21,659 bases of DNA from Thermoleophilia bacterium (GTDB lineage Bacteria; Actinomycetota; Thermoleophilia; Gaiellales; JAICJC01). This document shows, one piece after another, positions 6,809 through 13,619 of the stretch. Made by a program: the position numbers and the translations under genes. Within the stretch, counting starts at the first letter, position 1, and each line of letters starts with the position of its first letter. The stretch covers positions 1-21,659 of the forward strand of contig JAICJM010000049.1 in NCBI GenBank assembly GCA_025928435.1. Direction: 5' to 3'. The notes beneath the pieces are model-generated. The model saw only the letters and a list, made by a program, of their open reading frames with translations. It ran no database searches and was not told where the DNA came from.

Positions 6809-7177
6809 ATGATCGACGGCGTGCACGCGCTCCTCTTCGCGGACGACGCCGAGGCCGCCCGCGCCTTCCTGCGCGACGTGCTCGGCCTCGAGTCGGTCGA
6901 CGCCCATGACGGCTGGCTGATCTTCGCCCTGCCGCCGGCCGAGCTCGCGGTGCATCCGACCGGTGGAAACGACCGCACGCCGGGAGAGCACCAGCTGTTT
7001 CTGATGTGCCGGGACGTCCGTCGCACCGCCGCCGAGCTCGAGGCGCGCGGCGTCGAGCTGACATCGCCGATCGCCGAGGAGCGGTTCGGCCTCATCACCT
7101 CCCTGCGGGTGCCGGGCGCGGGCGAGATTGGCCTCTACCAGCCGGCCCATCCGAGTCCGCTGCAGGGCTTCGGCTGA
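6809..7177 (+). CDS. VOC-family (glyoxalase-like) protein
   Basis: A 122-aa single-domain protein of the vicinal oxygen chelate superfamily. The start MIDGVHALLFADDAEAARAFLRDVLGLESVDAHDGWLIFAL is the typical beta-alpha-beta unit. The second half has HQLFLMCRDVRRTAAELEARGVEL and ends GEIGLYQPAHPSP, where the Glu or Tyr region may supply a metal ligand. I chose ATG 6809 because the in-frame ATG at 6755 would translate the palindromic repeat. A CATGAT 7 nt upstream may be its -10. The substrate cannot be told from sequence; many such proteins are uncharacterised or give resistance to toxins. It is convergent with the SDR gene. Confidence 0.82.
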   Translation: MIDGVHALLFADDAEAARAFLRDVLGLESVDAHDGWLIFALPPAELAVHPTGGNDRTPGEHQLFLMCRDVRRTAAELEARGVELTSPIAEERFGLITSLRVPGAGEIGLYQPAHPSPLQGFG

Positions 7178-7179
7178 CG

Positions 7180-7200
7180 AACCGGGGACTGTCCCCGGTT
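7180..7200. repeat. GGGGACTGTCCCC palindrome (copy 3)
   Basis: A 21-bp perfect palindrome with a central T, core GGGGACTGTCCCC at 7184-7196, between the stops of two convergent genes. A second hairpin (GGCGC, loop CTCA, GCGCC, 7201-7214) follows at once and includes the SDR stop codon. Together they could end transcription from both sides. Confidence 0.8.
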
Positions 7201-7206
7201 GGCGCC

Positions 7207-7914
7207 TCAGCGCCGGACGGAGCCCTGCGCCGTCGGCAGGATCAGCACCTCGCTGACGTCGACGTGCTCGGGCTGGTCGAGCGCCCACATGACCGCGCCG
7301 GCGATGTCGTCGGCCTCCAGGCGGCCCTCGCCGGGGTTGTCGAAGAAGGGCGTCTCGACGGCGCCCGGCTCGATCAGCGTGACCCGGATGCGGGCGTTCC
7401 CGTGCACCTCGCGCAGCTCGGCCCGCAGGCTCTGGCCGATGCCGGTGACGGCCCACTTCGTGGCCGAGTAGAGCGAGCCGGGCAGCGAGCGGCGGCCGGC
7501 GATCGAGCTCGTGAGGACGTAGTGGCCGGTGCCGCGCTCGAGCAGGTGCGCGAGCGTCGCCCTGATCGTGTACGCAATCCCGAGGACGTTCGTCAGCACC
7601 ATCGCGCGCCAGTGCTCCGGCGACTCGTTGAGGAAGCCGCGGGTGGCGCCGAAGCCGGCGTTCGCGAACACGACGTCGATGGTGCCGAAGCGCTCGAGCG
7701 TCGCGGCCGCCAGCGCCTCGACCTGCTCCCACTCCGTCACGTCGCAGGCGACGGCCAGCGCGTTGTCGGCGCCCAGCTCGCCCGCCAGGGCGTCGAGGGC
7801 CTCCTTGCGCCGCGCCGCCAGCACGACCCGGTCGCCGCCGGCGACCGCGCGCCGGGCCGTGGCGGCGCCGATCCCGGTGGAGGCGCCCGTGATGAGGACG
7901 ACCCGCTCAGGCAT
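7207..7914 (-). CDS. Short-chain dehydrogenase/reductase (SDR)
   Basis: A 235-aa classical SDR: nucleotide-binding TGASTGIG (9-16), structural FANAGFG, catalytic SSIAG serine (about 136-137) and YSATK (Y149, K153). The Rossmann fold probably binds NADP(H), since Arg residues follow strand 2 (AARRKEAL). The region after the active site (IEPGAVETPFF) is typical. The substrate is unknown. The start ATG 7914 lies inside the end of the upstream yhaM-like gene (8-nt overlap), so the two are one transcription unit with coupled translation. An in-frame ORF extends further upstream, but it is Arg-rich and shadows the nuclease gene. Confidence 0.88.
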   Translation of the reverse strand: MPERVVLITGASTGIGAATARRAVAGGDRVVLAARRKEALDALAGELGADNALAVACDVTEWEQVEALAAATLERFGTIDVVFANAGFGATRGFLNESPEHWRAMVLTNVLGIAYTIRATLAHLLERGTGHYVLTSSIAGRRSLPGSLYSATKWAVTGIGQSLRAELREVHGNARIRVTLIEPGAVETPFFDNPGEGRLEADDIAGAVMWALDQPEHVDVSEVLILPTAQGSVRR

Positions 7915-8764
7915 GGCCGGAGAGCGCCTCCCCCACCCGGGCGTCGAGCGTGTTGGCGTGGTGGAGCGCGACCGCCTCGGCCGTCTCCAGGCGGCGGCCC
8001 TCGATCGGGCCGTGATGGCCGGCAACCGCGTTCAGGAGCGGCAGGAGCACGTCGTCGGCGACCCCCACCTCGCGCGCGGCGGCGTCGATCATGCGCACGC
8101 CCGCGAGAACGTGGCCGAGCAGGCGCCCCTGCTCCGAGACGGCGATCGTGACGCCGGGCCGGAACGTCTCCGTGCGGCCGGCGTCGTGCAGCAGCGCGGC
8201 CGTGAGCAGGATGTCCGAGTTCAGGCGCGGGTGCAGCTGCGCCGTCTCGCGGCAGAGCGTCGCGACGGCGACCGTGTGCTCCAGCAGCCCGCCGGCGTAG
8301 TCGTGGTGCGTCTCGGACGCGGCCGCCGAGCGCAGCCGGTCGCGGAAGCGGGTGTCGGTCAGGAACCGGTCGAGCAGCCCGCGCAGCCCCGGGTGGGCGA
8401 CCTCGCCGGCCAGGAACTCGACGAACCCGTCGAGCGTCTCGGCGTCGCGGCGGGCGCCGGGCACGAGGTCGAGCGGGTCGCCGGCGTCGATCTTCTCCAC
8501 GTCGCGGACGGCGATCTGAAGCCGGCCGCCGTAGCTCTCGACCCGGCCGAGCACGCGCACCGTGTCGCCCTGGTCGAAGCGCGCGCCGAGCAGGTTGACG
8601 TCGTTCCAGACGACCCCCGGCACGCGGCCGGTGCGGTCGGCGAGTTCCATCGACAGGAACGGGTCGCCGTTGCGGGTGTGGCGGCGCTGCTTGCGCTGGA
8701 CGGCGAAGGTGGCGTCGACGAGCGTCCCCTCGCTCAGATCGGCCACGTAGGTGTCGCCCGCCAT
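7907..8764 (-). CDS. YhaM-like 3'-5' exoribonuclease (OB fold + HD domain)
   Basis: A 285-aa protein. The N-terminal OB fold (about 8-95) has NGDPFLSMELADRTGRVPGVVW. The HD-domain phosphohydrolase part (about 150-280) has HHDYAGGLLEHT, the metal-binding HD at 193-194 in LLHDAGR, AGHHGP, and LHHANTLDA, whose Asp274 completes the HD motif set. This order is that of YhaM of Bacillus and its relatives, which degrade single-stranded RNA or DNA from the 3' end. The usual HDxGK is HDAGR here, a conservative change. YhaM is about 314 aa, so this one is slightly short. ATG 8764 follows a TAAAGT hexamer with no Shine-Dalgarno, suggesting leaderless translation. It is divergent from the DUF1015 gene. 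Confidence 0.87.
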   Translation of the reverse strand: MAGDTYVADLSEGTLVDATFAVQRKQRRHTRNGDPFLSMELADRTGRVPGVVWNDVNLLGARFDQGDTVRVLGRVESYGGRLQIAVRDVEKIDAGDPLDLVPGARRDAETLDGFVEFLAGEVAHPGLRGLLDRFLTDTRFRDRLRSAAASETHHDYAGGLLEHTVAVATLCRETAQLHPRLNSDILLTAALLHDAGRTETFRPGVTIAVSEQGRLLGHVLAGVRMIDAAAREVGVADDVLLPLLNAVAGHHGPIEGRRLETAEAVALHHANTLDARVGEALSGHA

Positions 8765-8773
8765 CTCCGCGAC

Positions 8774-8779
8774 ACTTTA
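8774..8779 (-). promoter_or_regulatory. Candidate -10 (TAAAGT) of the yhaM-like gene
   Basis: On the minus strand TAAAGT ends 10 nt before the ATG at 8764, predicting a leader of about 3 nt. It shares an 84-bp divergent region with the DUF1015 promoter. Confidence 0.45.
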
Positions 8780-8835
8780 TCGGCCGGCGGCGCGGGACAT
8801 CGGGCGTGACGGAGGTGGCGGGCCACGGGCCGCTC

Positions 8836-8841
8836 TAGTAT
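8836..8841 (+). promoter_or_regulatory. Candidate -10 (TAGTAT) of the DUF1015 gene
   Basis: TAGTAT ends 8 nt before the ATG at 8849. No ribosome site lies between, so a leaderless mRNA is likely. No good -35 at 16-18 bp spacing is visible. Confidence 0.5.
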
Positions 8842-8848
8842 CCCGCGG

Positions 8849-10138
8849 ATGGCATCGGAGCCCGCCACCCGTGAGGCCCTGCGCCCGCTGCGCGCGCTCC
8901 GCTACGACACCGGCCGCGTGCGCCTCGACGACGTCGTCGTCCCGCCCTACGACGTGATCCCGCCGGCCGACCGCGACCGTTACGCCGAGACGAGCGAGTA
9001 CTCCGCGGTGCACCTGGTGCTGCCCGACTCGCCCAGCCGGGCGGGCCGGCTGCTGTACGAGTGGCGCGAGGATGGGATCCTGCTCCGGGACGGGCGGCCG
9101 GCCGTGTGGTGGCACGTCCAGGACTACGTCGGTCCCGACGGCGCCGAGGGCAGCCGGTCGGGCTTCCTGTCGGCCGTCCGCCTGTCGGACTACTCCGAGG
9201 GCCGGGTGCGCCCGCACGAGCAGACGCACGCCGCCGCCAAGGCCGGCCGGATGGATCTGATGCGCGCCACCTCGACGAACCTCTCGCCGGTGTTCGGGCT
9301 CTACGACGATCCGTCGTCCGCCGCGCCCAACGCGCTCCTGGAGCACGTCTCGGGCGACCCGGCGATGGAGGTGCGCGACCGGGACGGCACCACCCACCGC
9401 TTCTGGCCGGTGACCGACGCCGGCGCGATCGCCGCCGTCCAGGAGGCGATGGCCGACCAGAGCATCCTCATCGCCGACGGCCACCACCGCTACGAGACGG
9501 CGCTCGCCTACCGCGACGAGCGCCGTGTCCGCGACGGCGACCCCGGCGGCGACCAGCCCTACGACTTCATGCTCATGCACCTCGTGAACTTCGAGGGCGG
9601 GGGCCTCGAGATCTATCCCACCCACCGGGTCGTCATGGGCCGGCGCGAGGTCACCGACGAGGTGCTGCACGCGTTCGACGTGACGGAGCTCGATGGGCCC
9701 CCGGGCCAGGTCGAGGAGGCGCTGCGGCTGGTGCCCGCCGAGACCGTGGCGTTCGCCGTCTGGCGCGGCGCCGGCCGCCCGAGCCTCCTGTGCAAGCTGC
9801 GCGACCGCGCCGCGGTGGGCATGGCGATGATGGGCACACCCGCGCCGCTGCGCTCGATCGACTCGGCGGTGCTCGAGGCGGTCGTCCTGGCGCCGCTTCT
9901 GGGGCTGCTCGACCCGGCCCAGTTCGCGACCAGCGAATCCATCCAGTACGTGCGCGAGCTCGGCGCCGCCACCGCCCTCGTCGACCAGGGCGAGGCGTCG
10001 GCCGCGTTCCTGCTGCGCCCGCCGGCTCTCGAACAGGTGCGCGCGGTCGCGTCGGCCGGGGCGGTCATGCCGCAGAAGTCCACGTACTTCTTCCCCAAGC
10101 TCTTCTGCGGCTTCCTGTTCAATCCGCTGGACGCCTGA
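8849..10138 (+). CDS. DUF1015 family protein
   Basis: A 429-aa protein, normal length for the family. Signature motifs are RALRYD and VPPYDVI near the start, RPHEQTHAAAKAGRM (HEQTH at 123-127), ILIADGHHRYETALAYRDE (from 207) and MPQKSTYFFPKLFCGFLF at the C-terminus. It is soluble, without signal or membrane segment. The family lacks an established reaction; in some bacteria members lie beside serine-biosynthesis genes, and a link to ParB/Srx-like free-serine kinases has been suggested, which I recall only loosely. Here the TGA overlaps the ATG of an IMPase-family gene (TGATG), so the two products may act on the same small phosphorylated metabolite. Confidence 0.9.
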   Translation: MASEPATREALRPLRALRYDTGRVRLDDVVVPPYDVIPPADRDRYAETSEYSAVHLVLPDSPSRAGRLLYEWREDGILLRDGRPAVWWHVQDYVGPDGAEGSRSGFLSAVRLSDYSEGRVRPHEQTHAAAKAGRMDLMRATSTNLSPVFGLYDDPSSAAPNALLEHVSGDPAMEVRDRDGTTHRFWPVTDAGAIAAVQEAMADQSILIADGHHRYETALAYRDERRVRDGDPGGDQPYDFMLMHLVNFEGGGLEIYPTHRVVMGRREVTDEVLHAFDVTELDGPPGQVEEALRLVPAETVAFAVWRGAGRPSLLCKLRDRAAVGMAMMGTPAPLRSIDSAVLEAVVLAPLLGLLDPAQFATSESIQYVRELGAATALVDQGEASAAFLLRPPALEQVRAVASAGAVMPQKSTYFFPKLFCGFLFNPLDA

Positions 10139-10956
10139 TGCGGCAGGAGTGGCTGGAGTTCTGCCGCCGTGTGGCCGCGGACGTCGAGGCCGCGCTCGCC
10201 GATCTCCCCACCCGTGACGACCGCGAGCCCGTCGTCGGCCGCGGCAGCGGCGGCGACGACACCACCGTGATGGACGCCCGCGCCGAGCAGGCCGCCGTTG
10301 CCCAGCTCGAGGCGCTGCACGCGCGCGGCATCGACTTCCGGCTCGTCTCCGAGGAGCTGGGCGAGCGCACGTTCGGGACGGGGGAGAGCCCCTGGGTCGT
10401 GATCGTCGACCCGATCGACGGGTCGCTGAACGCGAAGCGGCGGCTGCCGTTCTACTGCCTGTCGATCGCCTTCGCCGACGGGCCGACCATCGCGGACGTC
10501 CGCTTCGGCTACGTGCGCGACTTCGGCAGCGGCGAGGAATGGGTCGCCGAGGAGGGCGAGGGAGCGACCGTCGACGGGCGGCCGCTGGGCGGCATCCGCC
10601 CCAAGGAGCGATTCGGCATAGTCGACTTCGAGGCCACGAACGCGTCGCTGGTCGCGGAGGCCGCCGCGCGCATGGACGGGAACGTGGGCCGCATCCGCGT
10701 GATGGGCGCGCTCGCGCTGGCGCTGTGCCAGCTGGCCGACGGGCGGGTGGACGCCGTGGCGACGCTGAAGCCCTCGCGCTCGGTCGATCTGGCCGCGGCG
10801 TGGCTGATCGTGCGGGAGGCCGGCGCCGACGTGCTCCTCGTCGACGACCCGGCGCTGTCGCTCGACCTGCGCTCGCGCACCCGGGCGACCGCCGCCCGCG
10901 ACCGGGAGTGGTCGACCCGCCTTGCCCGGCTCGTGTACGCCGGCGAGCCCGCCTGA
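10138..10956 (+). CDS. Inositol monophosphatase-family phosphatase (IMPase/FBPase type)
   Basis: A 272-aa Mg2+-dependent sugar/inositol phosphatase relative. Metal-binding motifs: SEELGE (E72/E73), DPIDGS (91-96), and the C-terminal SVDLAAAWLIVREAGA (D217). The usual WDxAAG third motif is replaced by SVDLAAA, as in more divergent archaeal-type IMPase/FBPase proteins, so the substrate may be inositol phosphate, fructose bisphosphate, NADP or another phosphate ester. GALALALCQLADGRVDA is typical of the second domain. The start ATG 10138 overlaps the DUF1015 stop, supporting a two-gene operon. The ending TRLARLVYAGEPA is unremarkable. Confidence 0.86.
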   Translation: MRQEWLEFCRRVAADVEAALADLPTRDDREPVVGRGSGGDDTTVMDARAEQAAVAQLEALHARGIDFRLVSEELGERTFGTGESPWVVIVDPIDGSLNAKRRLPFYCLSIAFADGPTIADVRFGYVRDFGSGEEWVAEEGEGATVDGRPLGGIRPKERFGIVDFEATNASLVAEAAARMDGNVGRIRVMGALALALCQLADGRVDAVATLKPSRSVDLAAAWLIVREAGADVLLVDDPALSLDLRSRTRATAARDREWSTRLARLVYAGEPA

Positions 10957-10966
10957 GACCAGCGCA

Positions 10967-10972
10967 TACACT
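10967..10972 (+). promoter_or_regulatory. Candidate -10 (TACACT) of the mrp gene
   Basis: TACACT ends exactly 7 nt before the ATG at 10979, so the first transcribed base would be the A of the start codon. It lies in the 22-nt gap behind the phosphatase gene, so mrp may have both its own start and read-through. Confidence 0.45.
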
Positions 10973-10978
10973 GTGGAG

Positions 10979-12088
10979 ATGGTCTCCGAGGCCGCCATCC
11001 GCGAGGCACTGGTCGGGGTCATCGACCCGGAGCTGCGCAAGAGCGTGGTGGAGCTCGACATGGTGCGCGCCGTCGGCGTGCGCGCGAGCCACGTCGACGT
11101 CACCATCGCGCTGACCGTTGCCGGCTGCCCCATGAAGGCGGACCTCGAGTCGCAGGTGCGCGGCCGGGTCGGCGCCGTCGAGGGCGTCGAGTCGGTCGGG
11201 GTGAGCTTCGACGTGATGACGCCCGAGCAGCGGGCCGCCTTGCGACAGCGCCTGCACCCTGGCGGGGACGGCGGCGCCAAGCCGCTCGCGATCTCGGGCG
11301 GCACGCGGGTCGTTGCCGTCGCCTCCGGCAAGGGCGGCGTCGGCAAGTCGACGGTGACCGCCAACCTGGCCGCCGCGCTCGCCGCCGGCGGCGCCGAGGT
11401 GGGCGTCGTCGACGCCGACATCTACGGCTACTCGATCCCGCGCATGCTCGGCATCACGCGGCGGCCGGTGGTCGTCGACGGCATGATCGTGCCCCCCGTG
11501 AACCACGGCCTGCGGATCATGTCCATCGGGTTCTTCGTCGAGCCCGACCAGGCGGTCGTCTGGCGCGGCCCGATGCTGCACAAGGCCCTGGAGCAGTTCC
11601 TGACCGACGTGCACTGGGGCGAGCTCGACTACCTGGTCGTCGACATGCCGCCCGGCACGGGCGACGTCTCGATCTCGCTCGGCCAGCTGCTGCCTTCGCC
11701 GGACGTCGTGATCGTGACGACGCCGCAGGCGGCGGCCCAGCAGGTGGCGGAGCGCTCGGCCGAGGTGGCCGCCAAGACCGGGATGCGGGTCGCCGGCGTG
11801 ATCGAGAACATGAGCTACCTCGTGTGCCCGTGCTGCGGCGAGCGCTCGCACGTGTTCGGCGAGGGCGGCGGCCGCGCGCTGGCAGAGCGCCTGGGCGTGC
11901 CGCTGCTGGGCGAGATCCCCCTGGACGAGCCGCTGCGGCAGGCGGCGGATGCCGGCCGGCCGCTCGTGCTCGAGGACGGGGACGCGGCCTCCGCGCGGGC
12001 CGTGACGGACATCGCCGCCGCCCTCCCGGGCGTGCTGCGCGCGCGCAGCGGCGCCGAGCGGATCGACCGCCGCCTCAGCGTCCGCTAA
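10979..12088 (+). CDS. mrp: Mrp/ApbC-type iron-sulfur cluster carrier ATPase
   Basis: A 369-aa protein with an N-terminal MIP18/DUF59 domain (about 1-80; IDPELRKSVVELDMV and VAGCPMKADLE) fused to a deviant Walker P-loop ATPase. P-loop GKGGVGKS is at 117-124, switch motifs are VVDADIYGYSIPRMLG and VVDMPPGTGDVSISLGQLLP, and the cluster-binding CPCC (C283 and C286 forming CxxC) is followed by GERSHVFGEGGG. Homologues bind a bridging [4Fe-4S] cluster in a homodimer and pass it to apoproteins. Length and domain order are normal. A longer in-frame start at 10922 would lie inside the preceding gene; ATG 10979, with its -10 element, is preferred. GTG 10973 is possible. Confidence 0.93.
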   Translation: MVSEAAIREALVGVIDPELRKSVVELDMVRAVGVRASHVDVTIALTVAGCPMKADLESQVRGRVGAVEGVESVGVSFDVMTPEQRAALRQRLHPGGDGGAKPLAISGGTRVVAVASGKGGVGKSTVTANLAAALAAGGAEVGVVDADIYGYSIPRMLGITRRPVVVDGMIVPPVNHGLRIMSIGFFVEPDQAVVWRGPMLHKALEQFLTDVHWGELDYLVVDMPPGTGDVSISLGQLLPSPDVVIVTTPQAAAQQVAERSAEVAAKTGMRVAGVIENMSYLVCPCCGERSHVFGEGGGRALAERLGVPLLGEIPLDEPLRQAADAGRPLVLEDGDAASARAVTDIAAALPGVLRARSGAERIDRRLSVR

Positions 12089-12122
12089 GGGCCCCCGCAC
12101 GGCTGGTCCGTTTCAGGAGTGG

Positions 12123-12149
12123 GGTCGGCAGGGCATAGGTGCCCCGACC
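12123..12149. other. Leader hairpin before the 54-aa membrane protein
   Basis: GGTCGG (12123-12128) pairs with CCGACC (12144-12149), with further GGC/GCC pairing inside. It lies between the mrp stop and the ribosome site of the next gene and overlaps a CATAGG that could be a -10. It may be a weak terminator or a leader structure; neither is proven. Confidence 0.35.
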
Positions 12150-12169
12150 TACTCCACGGAGGAACTCAC

Positions 12170-12334
12170 ATGACTACAAGCCGAAGGGGTGGAATCGGCG
12201 GAATCACGACCGGCGGCATCATCGTGATCATCGGGATCATCGTCGCCATCGTCTGGAGCCTCTGGCTCGGAATCATCATCGCGCTCGTCGGCCTCATCGC
12301 GTTCGGCGGGTTCGCGCGCGGCAAGTGGTACTGA
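12170..12334 (+). CDS. Small membrane protein (54 aa)
   Basis: A 54-aa protein from ATG 12170 with a clear ribosome site (GGAGGA, 7-8 nt upstream). After a basic Gly-rich N-terminus (MTTSRRGGIGGITTGG) there are two tightly spaced hydrophobic segments, IIVIIGIIVAIVWSLWL and GIIIALVGLIAFGGF, and a short basic tail ARGKWY. That composition suggests a two-helix hairpin with both ends in the cytoplasm. No family is recognised; small Ile/Gly-rich proteins of this kind are frequent in actinobacteria. A longer in-frame start at 12119 lacks a ribosome site and is hydrophilic. A strong hairpin follows the stop. Confidence 0.78.
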   Translation: MTTSRRGGIGGITTGGIIVIIGIIVAIVWSLWLGIIIALVGLIAFGGFARGKWY

Positions 12335-12340
12335 GGCCGT

Positions 12341-12385
12341 GACGGACGGCCCGCTCGGCGTCCGCCGAGCGGGCTACAGTCCGTC
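12341..12385. terminator. Long hairpin, probable terminator
   Basis: An inner 12-bp perfect stem (GCCCGCTCGGCG, 12349-12360, with 12363-12374, loop TC) is enclosed by an outer 7-bp stem GACGGAC/GTCCGTC (12341-12347 with 12379-12385). It begins 6 nt after the stop of the 54-aa gene. There is no T-run, as is common in GC-rich actinobacteria. The TACAGT promoter element of the next gene lies on its 3' side. Confidence 0.6.
12375..12380 (+). promoter_or_regulatory. Candidate -10 (TACAGT) of the small secreted protein gene
   Basis: TACAGT ends 8 nt before the GTG at 12388, in the leaderless layout. It overlaps the 3' part of the preceding hairpin, so terminator and promoter share bases. Confidence 0.4.
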
Positions 12386-12387
12386 GC

Positions 12388-12798
12388 GTGCCTGGGCGCG
12401 CACTCCGGATCGTCTTCTGTGTCGCTGCGCTTTCGGCGGCATTCGCCGCCGCGGCGTACGCGACCACCGTGACCGGCACCCAGAACCCGCAGTTCCGGGT
12501 GCGGGTCACGATCACGCCGGCCCACCCGCACGTCGGCCAGACCGTCGTGGCCACGTTCCGGATCACCAACCTGACCGCCCGCACGCACCAGGGCGAGTGG
12601 GAGTTCACGTGGTCGACGCCGTCGAGCGGCATCGGGGCCGCGATGGCCGGAACCCTGCGTCGGGGCCGGATCGCCGGCGAGACGCTGCGGCAGAAGGTGA
12701 CGGCGAAGACGCCGAAGGGCAGCTACGTGATCTCGGCCTCGGTCTCCGACAGCCGCGGCAGGTCGCACGCCAGCGCCAAGGCCGTCGTCGGCGGCTAG
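12388..12798 (+). CDS. Small secreted protein, Ig-like beta domain
   Basis: A 136-aa protein from GTG 12388. The signal peptide is plain: MPGRALRIVFCVAALSAAFAAAAYA, with likely cleavage after AYA. The mature part is a single small beta-rich domain: FRVRVTITPAHPHVGQTVVATFRITNLT and later GSYVISASVSDSRGRSHASAKAVV, a pattern like Ig-fold/CARDB domains in exported proteins. It has no cysteines in the mature chain and no anchor. The function is unknown. The TAG stop overlaps the TAG of the convergent DUF1028 gene in a shared CTAG. Confidence 0.78.
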   Translation: MPGRALRIVFCVAALSAAFAAAAYATTVTGTQNPQFRVRVTITPAHPHVGQTVVATFRITNLTARTHQGEWEFTWSTPSSGIGAAMAGTLRRGRIAGETLRQKVTAKTPKGSYVISASVSDSRGRSHASAKAVVGG

Positions 12799-13619
12799 CT
12801 CTCCGCGCGCTCGCGCAGGGCGCGGAGCACGACCGGGTCGACGCGGTCGTCGTAGAGCCGCTCCTCCAGGTTCTCCATCCCTGCCCACTCCCGCAGGCCC
12901 GGCTCGACCGGGCCGGGATGCCCGACCCTCGCGAGCAGCTCGGCCAGCTCGGCCTGCACCTGCTCGAGCGGGATCAGCTGGTTCTCCGGCGTCCGGCCGA
13001 AGAGCAGGTCCTGGATGGCGTACAGGCGCTGGAGCTCCGTGACGGGGTCTGGGTGGTCGTCGACCCGCAGGTCGACCAGGATGTCCGTCCCGCCGCCGTA
13101 GCCGCCGTCGGCCTCGCGGACGATCACGGCCGCCGACTGGCGCCCGCGGCGGTCGCCCCCGGCGGCGTCCCCCGCGGCCAGCGACGCCAGCAGCCGCTCG
13201 ACCAGCGGCCCCTCCGTCCCCTCGAACGTGCCGGCGAGCGCCTCGACCACGGCGGCGCCGGCGAGCAGGTTGCCCTGCGCGGCATAGCCCGGCCCGGTAC
13301 GGCCGCCGGCCCAGTCGAAGCACTCCGGCCCGGTGTACGTCGCGCTGCGCCCGGCGACGTCGACGACGCCGATCTGGCGCTCGGGCCTGCCGGGGTCCTC
13401 CTCCATGAGCCGGTCGAGCGTCTCCTCGGCGCTCGCGCCCGTCGCGAGCAGCTCGAGCCCGCGGGGCCCGTACGACACGTTGGCGGACGCCTGCGTGGCC
13501 ACCGCGCCGACCTCCGCCTGCGCCCACGGCACCACGGCCCCGACCGCGAGGAACTTGGACGCGACGACCACTCCCCACTGGCGCGCGTCGAGATCGCACG
13601 CCACGAGCGAGAAGGTCAC
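12795..13619 (-). CDS. DUF1028 family protein (Ntn-hydrolase-like)
   Basis: A 274-aa protein. The first half is the DUF1028 domain: TFSLVACDLDARQWGVVVASKFLAVGAVVPWA, VGAVATQASANVSYGPRGLELL, then PERQIGVVDVAGRSATYTGPECFDWAG and GPGYAAQGNLLAG. The family is related in fold to Ntn hydrolases, and a hydrolase or amidase role is assumed, not shown. The C-terminal 70 residues (NQLIPLEQVQAELAELLARVG onward) are a small extra helical domain that many members have. The start is GTG 13619, within the GTGA overlap with the upstream hydrolase stop, a classic coupled start. Confidence 0.88.
   Translation of the reverse strand: MTFSLVACDLDARQWGVVVASKFLAVGAVVPWAQAEVGAVATQASANVSYGPRGLELLATGASAEETLDRLMEEDPGRPERQIGVVDVAGRSATYTGPECFDWAGGRTGPGYAAQGNLLAGAAVVEALAGTFEGTEGPLVERLLASLAAGDAAGGDRRGRQSAAVIVREADGGYGGGTDILVDLRVDDHPDPVTELQRLYAIQDLLFGRTPENQLIPLEQVQAELAELLARVGHPGPVEPGLREWAGMENLEERLYDDRVDPVVLRALRERAES

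Noticed and set aside
6797..6814. Direct repeat CATGATC overlapping the VOC start
   Set aside because: It is only 7 bp twice and is partly explained by a -10-like CATGAT and the start codon context.
5591..7732. 713-aa minus-strand frame opposite ychF
   Set aside because: Shadow of ychF, the VOC gene and the SDR gene; no recognisable domain.
8777..12100. 1107-aa minus-strand frame across DUF1015, the phosphatase and mrp
   Set aside because: It lies antisense to three conserved genes, and its composition (RRAR, HDH runs) is typical of antisense frames in GC-rich DNA.
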